The notes: generated by a model from the sequence alone, not told the origin. Shown: positions 1 to 7,847, numbered from the stretch's first letter. The stretch is 20,040 nt of DNA from Thermoguttaceae bacterium (GCA_017549085.1 JAFYVO010000094.1:1-20040), one strand, 5' to 3'. Program-made: numbers and translations.

Positions 1-519
1 ATGAAGGGGATGGGCGACTTTATGAAGAAACCGACGCCGGAAGAAACCGCCGTTTGGCAAGCGCTCGTCGACGAAAGTTACGAACAGTTCCTCGACGTCG
101 TTCGCGCCGGTCGCCCTTGGTATCGCGGCGAAAACGCGGAAAATAGCGAAAATGAAGAAACCGGCGAAAACAACGAAGACGGCGAAACGCTCGACGTCGC
201 GACCGCCGAAGAACGCGACGCCGAACTCCGCCGCGTCGCCGACGGTCGAATTTACACCGCTAAACAAGCGTTGGAACTCCGCCTGATCGACGAGATCGGC
301 TTCCTCGACGACGCGATCGACGCGGCGCTCGACGCGGCGGGCCTCACCTTGGAAACGGCGCAAGTCGTTCGTTACGAAGAGCTTGAAAGCTGGACGTCCG
401 CGCTCGGTCTCTCGGCGCTAACCAAACGAAGCGAACCGCTCGAAAAAGCGATGGACGCCGTCGCGACGCCGCGCGGTTACTATATGATTCCGCGAGCGCT
501 CCCGACGTCGGCTCGCTAA
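1..519 (+). CDS. sppA: Signal peptide peptidase SppA (S49 family), C-terminal part
   Basis: This is the last 172 residues of an S49-family serine peptidase, which degrades signal peptides left in the membrane after protein export. The segment MGDFMKKPTPEE matches the conserved stretch after the catalytic core (usually MGSPFRxMTPEE). It is followed by a helix ending YEQFLDVVRAGR and by the family block VADGRIYTAKQALELRLIDEIG (split here by nothing, about residues 79-100). The catalytic Ser and Lys lie upstream, outside the window, so the methionine at base 1 is internal and not the start. An acidic Glu/Asn-rich insertion at about residues 43-70 interrupts a normally compact region. The gene ends with TAA and is followed by a long hairpin rather than a close neighbour. 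The family call is firm; the choice of sppA over another S49 paralogue is less so. Confidence 0.84.
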   Translation: MKGMGDFMKKPTPEETAVWQALVDESYEQFLDVVRAGRPWYRGENAENSENEETGENNEDGETLDVATAEERDAELRRVADGRIYTAKQALELRLIDEIGFLDDAIDAALDAAGLTLETAQVVRYEELESWTSALGLSALTKRSEPLEKAMDAVATPRGYYMIPRALPTSAR

Positions 520-553
520 TTCCCCGGCTTGGCTATTCTCTCCATTTTAACGT

Positions 554-604
554 CTTCGACCGTTTGAACGTCTTACTTTTGCAGCGCGTTCAAACGGTTC
601 GAAG
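554..604 (+). terminator. Long stem-loop downstream of sppA
   Basis: Bases 554-570 (cttcgaccgtttgaacg) pair with 587-604 (cgttcaaacggttcgaag). This gives 17 base pairs with a single bulged T and a 16-base loop. It starts 35 bases after the sppA stop, so it probably ends or stabilises that transcript. There is no T-run after the stem, so it is not a standard intrinsic terminator. Confidence 0.45.
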
Positions 605-783
605 CCGGCGAACTCCTATTCCCTTCAATCGCTCCAACCGGCAAAAACTTTTTTATCGCCGTCTTTGCGGAAAAACGCCGGTTAAACTTGAGGAAATCGG
701 CGGGAAAAATAGCAAAATCGCGCTTTCCCTTTTCCAAAATACCGATTATACTTGCAAAAAAACTCGGTAAAAAAGCGCGTCGC

Positions 784-824
784 GTCAAACCGCGGTTTGA
801 CTTTTGGGCGCGATTTTGTAAAAT
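784..824 (+). promoter_or_regulatory. Candidate dnaA promoter with palindromic operator
   Basis: TTGACT (797-802) and TAAAAT (819-824) each match the sigma-70 consensus at five of six bases, with a 16-base spacer. The perfect 18-base palindrome gtcaaaccgcggtttgac (784-801) covers most of the -35 element, which is where a repressor would sit. Transcription would start near 831 and leave a leader of about 345 bases before dnaA. The rest of the 520-1176 gap is AT-rich in places (820-870, 1010-1090). A weaker pair, TGGACA (1022-1027) and TAAACA (1044-1049), could be a second start. I see no coding sequence in this gap. Confidence 0.42.
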
Positions 825-1176
825 TTATTTGTCGAGGGCAAATAATTCGGCTTTTTTTTCGCGCCGACGCCGATAAGGAAGATAGGCGTTTGCGCGCGGC
901 GTCCTTTTACCGCCGCCGACTTGTCTTCGCCCGCTTCAACTTGCCGACGTCCGCCGTCGCGCCGCCGACGTTGAAACGCGTTCGTTTTTCGTTTTATTCC
1001 GCCCGAATAAACGAGACAATTTGGACAAATTAAACCAATTGGATAAACAACGCAACCTTTCAACGCGCGGTCAAGTAAATAAACGTTAAATTTTGCGCGC
1101 CGTCGTCGACGGAACGCCGCCAACGCGCCCGACGCGAAACTTTTTTTCGATCGCCCGAATGCCAACAGAACGAGAA

Positions 1177-3201
1177 ATGAACGTCGACGAAATTTTTCGC
1201 CAAGCGTTGCTCAACCGAATTGGGGAACGTCGATTTTCCTATTGGTTCGCCGGGGCGCGTTTTTCCGCGTCGCCGTCCGGGCTGACCGTTCGCGTCGCCA
1301 ACGAATTCCTTTGCGCGTTCCTTCGTTCGTCTTTCCAACACGAGCTGCAAAAAACTTGCGTCGACGTCGCCGGGGTCGAGTTGCCGATCGAGATTTGTTG
1401 CAACGAAACGCCCGCGTCTCCTTTGCCGCCGTCCGGCCCCGCGCCGCAAGAGCCCGCGCCCGCTTTTTCCGTTCCGCCTTCGTCCCTTCCCGCGCTCGCG
1501 ACCGATTTTTCCGCTCCGAACGGCGCGGCGGCGCAACCGCAAATCGCGTCGCAACCGGCGAAAAGACGGGGCCGTCCGCGTAAAAATCCCCTTCCGCCAA
1601 CCGAAGATCGCCCGTTCGACGCCCCGGAGCCCTTTTTTGAACGTTCCAGTGAACCGAACGCTTACGTTGATTTTGCGTTCAACGACGGCGTTTTTCAAGC
1701 GGCGACGCCCCGACCGGAGCCGACGCCGGCGCGCGTCCCGGCTTCGTCCAACTTCGCGGCTTACCTAAACGGCGCGCCTTCCCAAGATTTCCTCGGCTCG
1801 CTCGTTCCCGCGACCGTTCCGGCTTCGCCGCGTTCCGCGTCTTCCTCGTCAAATCTTCCGGCGGCTCCGAAACGCGGCCGCGGTCGTCCGCGCAAAAATC
1901 CGCTCCCGCCGGAAGCGACCGCCGCGTCGCCGACGTCGCAAGCGCTCGTCCCAACGACGCCCGACGCTTGGAACCTTTCCGAGTCGGAACGCGCCGTTTG
2001 GGCGGCCGGCGCCGGCGACGAAGCGACGCGAGCTCCGCAAAATCGCCGACGCAAGCCGAACGCCGACGACGAAACGCGCGACGACGAAGTCTTGCGCGAC
2101 GCCAACGGCTTCAACATCGTTAAAGTCGCGAAACCGCAAGCGCGAACCGCGGTCGCTTCGTCCGTTCGGTTGGCTTCCCTCGACACGTTCGTCGAAGGTT
2201 TTTCCAATCAATTGGCGCGCAAAATCGCCGACGTCGCGATCCTTCAACCGGGCGCGATGAACCCGATTTTCATTGGCGGCCCGACCAGCGTCGGCAAAAC
2301 GCACCTGTTGGAGGGGATCTGCGAACGCTACGGACGCTACCCCAACCGCAAACCCGCGCTATATATGACGGCGGAACAGTTCACCACCGCGTTTATCCAA
2401 AGTTTGCACGGCGGCGTCGGCTCCTTCCGCGACCGCTTCCGCAACATTTCGCTCCTCGCGATCGACGACCTTCATTTCCTCGAAGGCAAAACGACGACGC
2501 AGGTCGAACTCCTTAGCGTCGTCGATATGTTGCGCCAACGCAACGTTCAACTTGTTTTTTCCGCGAACCGTCCGCTCGCCGAATTGACCAAATTGAGCGG
2601 CGAACTAACGACGCGCGTTCAAGGCGGTTTCGTTTGCCAAATTGGGCCTCCGGAACGGGAAATGTTGTCGCAAATTTTGCGTCAAATGGCGCTCAAACGC
2701 CGAATCGCGCTTTCGGACGAAGTTTGCCGCTTCGTTGTTTCGCGCTTTACGACGCACGCTCGCCAACTTTCCGGCGCGCTGAACCGACTTTATATCGCGC
2801 ACTTAACGACCGGCGCTCCAATCGACGTTCCGTTCGCCCAAGAAGCGCTCGCCGACTTGATCGCGTCGAACGTTCGCGCCGTCAAGCTGGAAGACGTTGA
2901 ACGCGTCGTCCAAGAGACCTTCGGCCTCGACGACGAGGAACTCAAATCGAAATCGCGTTCGAAGCGCTGCGCCGACCCGCGGGCGCTCGCGATGTGGTTG
3001 GCGCGCAAACACACCCGTTCCGCGTTGGCCGAAATCGGCGCCTATTTTGGCGGTCGTCGACACAGCGCGGTTCTCTCGGCGCAAAAAAAAGTCGATCATT
3101 TGCTTAAAACGAACGGCTCGATCGAAAACGGTTCCGCCGCGTTCGACGTCGCCGACGCGATCGAACGAATGGAACGCTCCTTAGCGCGTTCGTCAAGCTA
3201 A
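1177..3201 (+). CDS. dnaA: Chromosomal replication initiator DnaA, with long AT-hook-bearing linker
   Basis: DnaA binds the origin, opens it and loads the helicase. Numbered from the ATG at 1177, domain I is residues 1-80 (RIGERRFSYWF). Then comes a Pro/Ala/Ser-rich linker of about 250 residues, and an AAA+ domain from about 334 with Walker A GPTSVGKT (Lys374), Walker B LLAIDDLHFL (Asp430-Asp431), a box VII arginine in ELTTRVQGG and sensor 2 HARQLSGAL. Domain IV ends with LARKHTRSALAEIGAYFGG and RHSAVLSAQKKV (from 629). The C-terminal sequence has the planctomycete form. At 674 residues it is much longer than the usual 450 or so; the excess is linker holding two RGRPRKNPLPP copies (near 131-141 and 235-245). 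Starts at ATG 1159 or TTG 1093 are possible; 1177 fits domain I best and has weak purines upstream. dnaN, recF and gyrB are not adjacent. Confidence 0.93.
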   Translation: MNVDEIFRQALLNRIGERRFSYWFAGARFSASPSGLTVRVANEFLCAFLRSSFQHELQKTCVDVAGVELPIEICCNETPASPLPPSGPAPQEPAPAFSVPPSSLPALATDFSAPNGAAAQPQIASQPAKRRGRPRKNPLPPTEDRPFDAPEPFFERSSEPNAYVDFAFNDGVFQAATPRPEPTPARVPASSNFAAYLNGAPSQDFLGSLVPATVPASPRSASSSSNLPAAPKRGRGRPRKNPLPPEATAASPTSQALVPTTPDAWNLSESERAVWAAGAGDEATRAPQNRRRKPNADDETRDDEVLRDANGFNIVKVAKPQARTAVASSVRLASLDTFVEGFSNQLARKIADVAILQPGAMNPIFIGGPTSVGKTHLLEGICERYGRYPNRKPALYMTAEQFTTAFIQSLHGGVGSFRDRFRNISLLAIDDLHFLEGKTTTQVELLSVVDMLRQRNVQLVFSANRPLAELTKLSGELTTRVQGGFVCQIGPPEREMLSQILRQMALKRRIALSDEVCRFVVSRFTTHARQLSGALNRLYIAHLTTGAPIDVPFAQEALADLIASNVRAVKLEDVERVVQETFGLDDEELKSKSRSKRCADPRALAMWLARKHTRSALAEIGAYFGGRRHSAVLSAQKKVDHLLKTNGSIENGSAAFDVADAIERMERSLARSSS

Positions 3202-3295
3202 ACGCGCCGTTCTCGCCTTGCTTAGCCAGTCTTCCCTTTGATTCGCCGACGGCGACGGTCGCCGGTTCCGCCGAGCAAGCCTTCCCTTTAATTTT

Positions 3296-3327
3296 AGACG
3301 ATTCGCCGACGCGAGTCGTCTTTTTTT
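3296..3327 (+). terminator. Intrinsic terminator of dnaA
   Basis: Arms agacgattcgc (3296-3306) and gcgagtcgtct (3311-3321) form an 11-pair stem with one G-U pair and a four-base loop, followed directly by seven T's (3321-3327). It lies about 95 bases after the dnaA stop. Confidence 0.82.
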
Positions 3328-3462
3328 ATCGCGTCCTTCCGTCTTTAACGCGCCGCTCGACGCCTCGTCGGGTCTTTTTTCGCGATCATTTTTCACTTCC
3401 CTCCTCAACGCGCCGCCGACGCTTTTCCGCCGCTTTTGCCGCCTCGACCTCTTGCTTTTACC

Positions 3463-3502
3463 AATAAAAAAACGCGCCGACGTTAAAATCGTCGACGCGT
3501 TT
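3463..3502 (-). terminator. Intrinsic terminator of the minus-strand β-propeller gene
   Basis: Arms 3470-3482 and 3490-3502 pair over 13 positions around a seven-base loop. The one imperfect pair is C-A read on the plus strand but a G-U wobble on the minus strand, and the A-run at 3466-3472 becomes a T-run after the stem on the minus strand. Both point to termination of leftward transcription, 30 bases after the propeller gene's stop. Confidence 0.78.
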
Positions 3503-3531
3503 CTGCGTTTTATTCCGGAAATCGGCGCGAA

Positions 3532-5262
3532 TCAGAAAATTTCGTCGTCGCCGAACGGATCGTCTTCGTCGCTCGCTTCGCTATCGTCGCCGAACGGATC
3601 GTCGTCGGCGTCTTCTGCGTCGGCGGTTTTAGCGCGCGGTTCGTCGTCGGCGAACGGGTCGTCTTCGGCGACTTCGGAGTCTTCGTCGCTCGCTTCGTCA
3701 TCGTCGCCAAACGAATCGTCTTCGGCGCTCGGAACGGTCGCGTCGGCGTTAGAAACGGCGGGTTTCGCGGCGTCTTCGACCCCGGTTTCGATCGCGCGCG
3801 CCAAACGAGCGGCGACGTCGGCGCAAGTTTCGTCGCGATGACGCACCGGCTCGACCTGTTGGGTTTCGCGCAAGCATTGAACCAATCCGTCGGCGGAAAC
3901 CAAATAAACGCGGTCCGTTTCTTGGTTAAAAATTTGGAACTTCGTCGGCGAAAGGGCCAACGTCTTCAAACGAGCGCCGTTCGAGCGATCCAACACCGCC
4001 AAGCGGTCGAGTTGGTCGAAGACGTAAAGGCGCGTCTCGGACGCGGAAATGAAACGCTTAACGCCGGAAGCGCGCCAGTTTTCGAGCCCGGTTTTCAAGT
4101 CGAGCGCGAAGAAGTCGCCGGATTCGACCGGAACGTAAACGTTGTAAACGAGTTCTTTCGTCGCGGAAAAATCTTTAAAAGCCGAAACGCGTTCGCGCAC
4201 CGGGCTTTGCGTCAAGTAATTCCAACGCACCTTGCCGTTGGCGTCGTTAATCGCGAAAACGTTGCCGGATTCGACGCCGACGATCGCGAGCCCGCCCTTG
4301 CGGCGCGACGCTTCCAAGACCATATTTTGCGCGGAAACGTCTTGCGGCACATAGAACGGCGCGCTCGAAACGTCGTCGCGCGGCGCTAAAAAGCGATTTC
4401 CAAGACGCGACTCGTTCACGTAAGCGATCTGCGGCGTCGCTTGCAATTTATACAGGAGTTGCAACGGATTATTCACCGCGCTGCGTTGCAGTTCGCCAAT
4501 CATCAACCAACCTTGATCGGTCGTCCAAATCAAACGGTCGACGCCGTAAGCCTGCGCGCCTAAGATCGGCGCGGAGTACGCGACGCCCAACGTCGGGCAC
4601 TGCGCCGGACGCGCTTCGTCAAGGGGCGCGAGCAGATATTGCTTCGACCCGTTCGCCGCGTAATCCGCTTCAAGCTCCGCCTTCATTTCTCCGGCCATTT
4701 TGACGTCTTTGGTCGCTTCCATCATCGCTTCAAGCGTTTTTTGCGCTTCGAGGCGCGCCGTTTCGCGACGCTTGACGGGATAGGCGTAAATCCGTTGCGA
4801 ATAAACCGGAACGTAAACTTCGCGCTCGGTCGCGACCGGAGCCGCCGACGGTTGCCCGAAAACTTCCGTTTCATCGAGGAACTTGCCGCTAAAACGATCG
4901 TAAACGACCAAACGCGTTCCGCAAAGAACGGCGACAATTTTACTATTGATCGCCGGCGCGGTCAAATACTCGCGCCCGACGTTGACGGTCCAAAGGGTCG
5001 TTCCGTTCTCCGCGTCGATCGCTTGGAGGACGCCGCCGCTGGTCGTAATAAATACGACGCCGTCTTGAAGCGTCGCGCTGGTAACTTCCTCGCGGTCTTG
5101 ATCGAGCGTCGCTTGCGCGAACCAAGCGCGAGTCAGCCCGGCCGCTTGAGCGTCCCTCTCCGCGACAAGGCGGGATTTAGCGATCCCCGCCGCCGTCGCG
5201 TTCGCGGCGACGCAAACGCTCATAAGACAAAAAATCAAGCCAATCGCGAAATGTCGTTTCAT
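3532..5262 (-). CDS. Exported PQQ-like β-propeller protein with acidic DDPFGDD tail
   Basis: A 576-residue protein with a signal peptide (about residues 1-25, hydrophobic AIGLIFCLMSVCVAA), so it acts outside the cytoplasm. The body has repeated PQQ/Trp-docking-like blades, for example GGVLQAIDAENGTTLWTVN, SGNVFAINDANGKVRWNY and SGDFFALDLKTGLENWRA, as in BamB-like propellers. A charged helical insertion (about 165-205) interrupts the blades. The last 75 residues or so are almost all acidic with four copies of a DD-(S/P)-F-(G/A)-DD motif. The start is secure: AGAAGGA lies about six bases before the ATG. A possible promoter is TATAAT at 5425-5420 with TTGCGC at 5447-5442, on the minus strand. 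Propellers of this kind often serve as protein-interaction scaffolds in outer-membrane assembly, but no specific role can be assigned, and no PQQ-enzyme catalytic motifs were recognised. Confidence 0.88.
   Translation of the reverse strand: MKRHFAIGLIFCLMSVCVAANATAAGIAKSRLVAERDAQAAGLTRAWFAQATLDQDREEVTSATLQDGVVFITTSGGVLQAIDAENGTTLWTVNVGREYLTAPAINSKIVAVLCGTRLVVYDRFSGKFLDETEVFGQPSAAPVATEREVYVPVYSQRIYAYPVKRRETARLEAQKTLEAMMEATKDVKMAGEMKAELEADYAANGSKQYLLAPLDEARPAQCPTLGVAYSAPILGAQAYGVDRLIWTTDQGWLMIGELQRSAVNNPLQLLYKLQATPQIAYVNESRLGNRFLAPRDDVSSAPFYVPQDVSAQNMVLEASRRKGGLAIVGVESGNVFAINDANGKVRWNYLTQSPVRERVSAFKDFSATKELVYNVYVPVESGDFFALDLKTGLENWRASGVKRFISASETRLYVFDQLDRLAVLDRSNGARLKTLALSPTKFQIFNQETDRVYLVSADGLVQCLRETQQVEPVRHRDETCADVAARLARAIETGVEDAAKPAVSNADATVPSAEDDSFGDDDEASDEDSEVAEDDPFADDEPRAKTADAEDADDDPFGDDSEASDEDDPFGDDEIF
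3541..3720 (-). repeat. Intragenic repeats encoding the acidic DDPFGDD tail
   Basis: Four related units around 3545, 3587, 3644 and 3704 (on the plus strand cgtcgccgaacggatcgtc and variants) encode the DDPFGDD-type motifs. A longer block at 3561-3603 recurs with a few changes at 3678-3720, which suggests growth by internal duplication. Confidence 0.75.
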
Positions 5263-6154
5263 TCGAAATCCTTCTATTCAATCCGTTCGACGTTCTTCGA
5301 CGACGAAAACGCCCGACGCCGTTTCGAACGCGCTCGCCGCCGACGGCGGCCAACGGCCCCCAAAACGCGCCGCTCTCATCGCCGATTTTTCGTCGACGCC
5401 AACGCGGCGGTTCGTCTATATTATAATGATAATCCGAAGAGGCGCAATTTGGAACGCCCCCCCGCCCTTTTTTTGAAAAATTTTTCGCAATTTGGGCGAT
5501 TGAGCCGATTCTATCGTTTAAACAACCGCGTCCGCTCTTCCGCCCTCAAAGGTCGCCCCTCGCGCTCGCTTTCTCCGCCCTCCCAATCCGCGCGCCCGTT
5601 CCAATCCGTCTCTTAACGCCGGGTCTTCAAGGCTTGTCGCGTCGACTTTAGCGTCGGAGCGCGCCAATTCGCTTTTTTTTCCTCAAATAAACGCGTCGAG
5701 CGTTGCAACCGGAGCGACCGGAAAAACCTTGTCGAAATCGCTTTTGATTTTATTTTTTCCTCATTCGGACGATTTTAGCAAAGTGAAAAAAAGAAACGGA
5801 GCTAACGCGCCGCCGCGCGCGGTCTAAACTTCGTCGAACGCGGAAAGCCAATTTTGCAAACTCGCCGCTTCCCCGGCGCAATTTCCCAACTTTCGCCTCC
5901 TCCGCCCCGACGAAGCCGCCCTCGTTTCAACGGCGAACGGCTTGCCGACGCGACGCTCCCGCTCGACGTCGACCCGATTCGCGCGCTCGTTTTCGCGTTT
6001 TTGCCATTAATATTATATAGGCAAGCCGAAAACGCCGCTCGCGCCTTCGCCGATGTTTTTAGGACGTTTCCCTTTTGTTCGCGTCGCTCGACGGCGCCCA
6101 AACCGAAACGCGGACGCGCCGCGTCGACCTGCGGAACTGCAACGGACTTTGTTT
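5263..6154. other. Long intergenic region between divergent genes, no gene seen
   Basis: These 892 bases separate the leftward propeller gene from the rightward GAF gene. I see no frame with a convincing protein pattern. There are two AT-rich islands. The one at 5415-5430 contains TATAAT on both strands and is a plausible minus-strand promoter. The one at 6001-6018 contains TATTAT (6011-6016), a possible -10 for the GAF gene with no good -35. Tracts of T and C between 5455 and 5480 and of T/A between 5740 and 5800 are otherwise unexplained. Confidence 0.5.
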
Positions 6155-7105
6155 ATGAATCCCGAAAATTTTAGCGACCGATCTTTTCGCGATTTCCCCG
6201 TCAAAAAGAAATGGTGCGATCCTAACGACGTCCCGTTCGTCGGAAGCCTCCCGGAAACCTTGCGCGTCTTCCAGCAAGTCGCCGGGTACGATCTCCGCTT
6301 CTTCCGCGCCGGATCGTCCGAAAACGACGCGACCGACGGTCAATCGTTCGCAAACGCGCCGGAAACCGCCGAACAAACCGTCCGTATTCCGGTCGGCGAC
6401 CCGAACGTTAAAATTTTCGGCGCGCTCGTTCTCCGCTCCCTCCCCAACGTTGAACCGCTCGTTCCCCGGGCGACCGCCGTCGCGTTGGCCGAAACCTTAG
6501 CGACGATCCTCGGCGAAAACTATCGTTGGCGCGCCGAACTCGTCGCCCGCGAAGCCGAATTGGCCGTCGACGCGACGACGAACGTCGAATTAAACGACGA
6601 CGGCGCCCGTCTCGCCTCCCGACTTCGCGACGTCCTGAAAACCGGAGCGAAAGCCCTCGGCGGTTTCGACGCCGCCGCGCTCTATCTCCTCGACGACGAA
6701 ACGACTCGCCTCAAAATCCGCGCCCTGTGGGGACTCCCGACCGACCGCTTCCTCGACCCGCCGCGCCCCCTGAGAGGCGCCCGCGCCGACGTCGAAGCTC
6801 TCCTAGGCAGCGCCGTCGTCCTCAACGAAGCCTACTTGGCCGAAGCCTGGAAAGCCCCGGAAGACTTCGACTGCTCCCTTTGCGTCCCGGTCGCCTCGGA
6901 AACGACGATTCTCGGAACGCTTTGGTACTTCTCGAATCAAAAAAGGGAAATCGAAACGCGCGAACTTGAAACGCTCGAGTTGATCGCCGGTCGAATCGTC
7001 GCCGAACTCGAAAAAGAAAAAATTCGACAAGACGCCGAACGGTTCGCGACTTCGCGACGAAATTGGGAAAAAAGCGGCGAAGAAACGTCGCGCAAAGAAA
7101 ATTAG
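6155..7105 (+). CDS. GAF-domain protein, possible sensor
   Basis: A 316-residue cytoplasmic protein with no signal peptide or membrane segment. Residues 20-45 hold a conserved-looking segment (FVGSLPETLRVFQQVAGYDLR, shortened reading: LRVFQQVAGYDLRFF). Residues 150-290 form a GAF fold: FDAAALYLLD, then LKIRALWGLP, then a second half with CSLCVPVASETTILGTLWYF and the closing helix LETLELIAGRIVAELE. GAF domains bind small ligands or partners. I recall similar planctomycete proteins continuing into a SpoIIE/PP2C phosphatase; this one stops after a short charged tail, so it could be a stand-alone sensor. The methionine at 6155 is preferred because the frame upstream reads as low-complexity Arg/Pro sequence; the Shine-Dalgarno is weak (GGA about ten bases upstream). 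It ends TAG, just before an intrinsic terminator. The ligand is unknown. Confidence 0.8.
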   Translation: MNPENFSDRSFRDFPVKKKWCDPNDVPFVGSLPETLRVFQQVAGYDLRFFRAGSSENDATDGQSFANAPETAEQTVRIPVGDPNVKIFGALVLRSLPNVEPLVPRATAVALAETLATILGENYRWRAELVAREAELAVDATTNVELNDDGARLASRLRDVLKTGAKALGGFDAAALYLLDDETTRLKIRALWGLPTDRFLDPPRPLRGARADVEALLGSAVVLNEAYLAEAWKAPEDFDCSLCVPVASETTILGTLWYFSNQKREIETRELETLELIAGRIVAELEKEKIRQDAERFATSRRNWEKSGEETSRKEN

Positions 7106-7134
7106 GTTAAAAGCGCAAAATACGCAAAAGGCGC

Positions 7135-7168
7135 AAAACGGCGAACCTTAAAGGATCGCCGTTTTTTT
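7135..7168 (+). terminator. Intrinsic terminator of the GAF gene
   Basis: aaaacggcga (7135-7144) pairs with tcgccgttt (7156-7164), with cctt/aagg pairing further in, followed by a T-run to 7168. It is preceded by three near-copies of gcgcaaaa (7112-7139). Confidence 0.8.
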
Positions 7169-7262
7169 ACCTATTTTAACGCGTTATTTCCTCTAACGCG
7201 CTTTTTAAGAATCGTTCGGGCAAAAAAGGGAAAAAAGATGAAAAAAATTTTCGTCTCCCCCC

Positions 7263-7290
7263 TTGCGACGCGCGACTCTTTATGTATATT
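7263..7290 (+). promoter_or_regulatory. Candidate rpsR promoter
   Basis: TTGCGA (7263-7268) and TATATT (7285-7290) match consensus at four and five of six bases with a 16-base spacer. Transcription would start near 7297, leaving a leader of about 90 bases before rpsR. Confidence 0.5.
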
Positions 7291-7388
7291 GGGATATTAA
7301 ACGGTATTTCGAGCAAACGCCCAAGGCGTCGCCCCATTTTGGGCTCCGACTCCTCGGCGGAAGAAAACACACACGGTTGGTAAATAAT

Positions 7389-7670
7389 ATGTCTAAACCT
7401 CCTGCATTCAAAAAGAATCGTATCAATCGCAAACGTTCCAAGGCGAAGATCCGCAGCAAGAAACGCGACCCGTTGAGCGTCAACGGCGAACGCCCGCGTC
7501 CGATGTTCGTCGACTACAAAGACGTCGAACTCCTCAAAAAGCTGACGAGCCGTCAAGGCAAAATCATTAGCCGCCGCAAGACCGGTTGCTCCGCCGTCAG
7601 CCAACACGCCGTCGCCGCCGCCGTCAAACGCGCGCGCTTTATGGCGTTGATGCCGTACGTCGGCGACTGA
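7389..7670 (+). CDS. rpsR: 30S ribosomal protein bS18
   Basis: A 93-residue ribosomal protein of the small subunit platform, where bS18 pairs with bS6. The family core is clear: [18 protein letters not shown], then [32 protein letters not shown], shown here only in part as [12 protein letters not shown], matching the usual RAIKRARFLALLPYV end. The N-terminus is a long Lys/Arg-rich extension (about residues 1-38), longer than in the 75-residue E. coli protein. ATG 7389 is chosen because the upstream frame has no bS18 similarity; only a weak GGTAA precedes it. The usual partners rpsF, ssb and rplI are not adjacent, so it has its own promoter and is transcribed alone. Confidence 0.95.
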   Translation: MSKPPAFKKNRINRKRSKAKIRSKKRDPLSVNGERPRPMFVDYKDVELLKKLTSRQGKIISRRKTGCSAVSQHAVAAAVKRARFMALMPYVGD

Positions 7671-7847
7671 GTTTCGCCCTTTGATTTTCACGCCGGAGCT
7701 TCGCTCGAAAAGTCGACCGCGCGGTTTTAATCCGCGTCGCCGCTTCGTTCGCGGTTCGGTTGAGTGTTTCGCCAAACCGGCGACGCCGCGACGCGACGTT
7801 CCGCATTCCGTCGTCGAAAATCGTTTGAACGCTTTCCTAAGCGAAAC

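Noticed and set aside
590..615. A T-loop-like ggttcgaag resembling a tRNA end
   Set aside because: It belongs to the long hairpin at 554-604; no acceptor stem, anticodon arm or CCA end is present.
520..1176. Possible replication origin next to dnaA
   Set aside because: The region is AT-rich in parts, but the best DnaA-box-like site (attggataa, 1038-1046) matches only seven of nine bases and there is no cluster.
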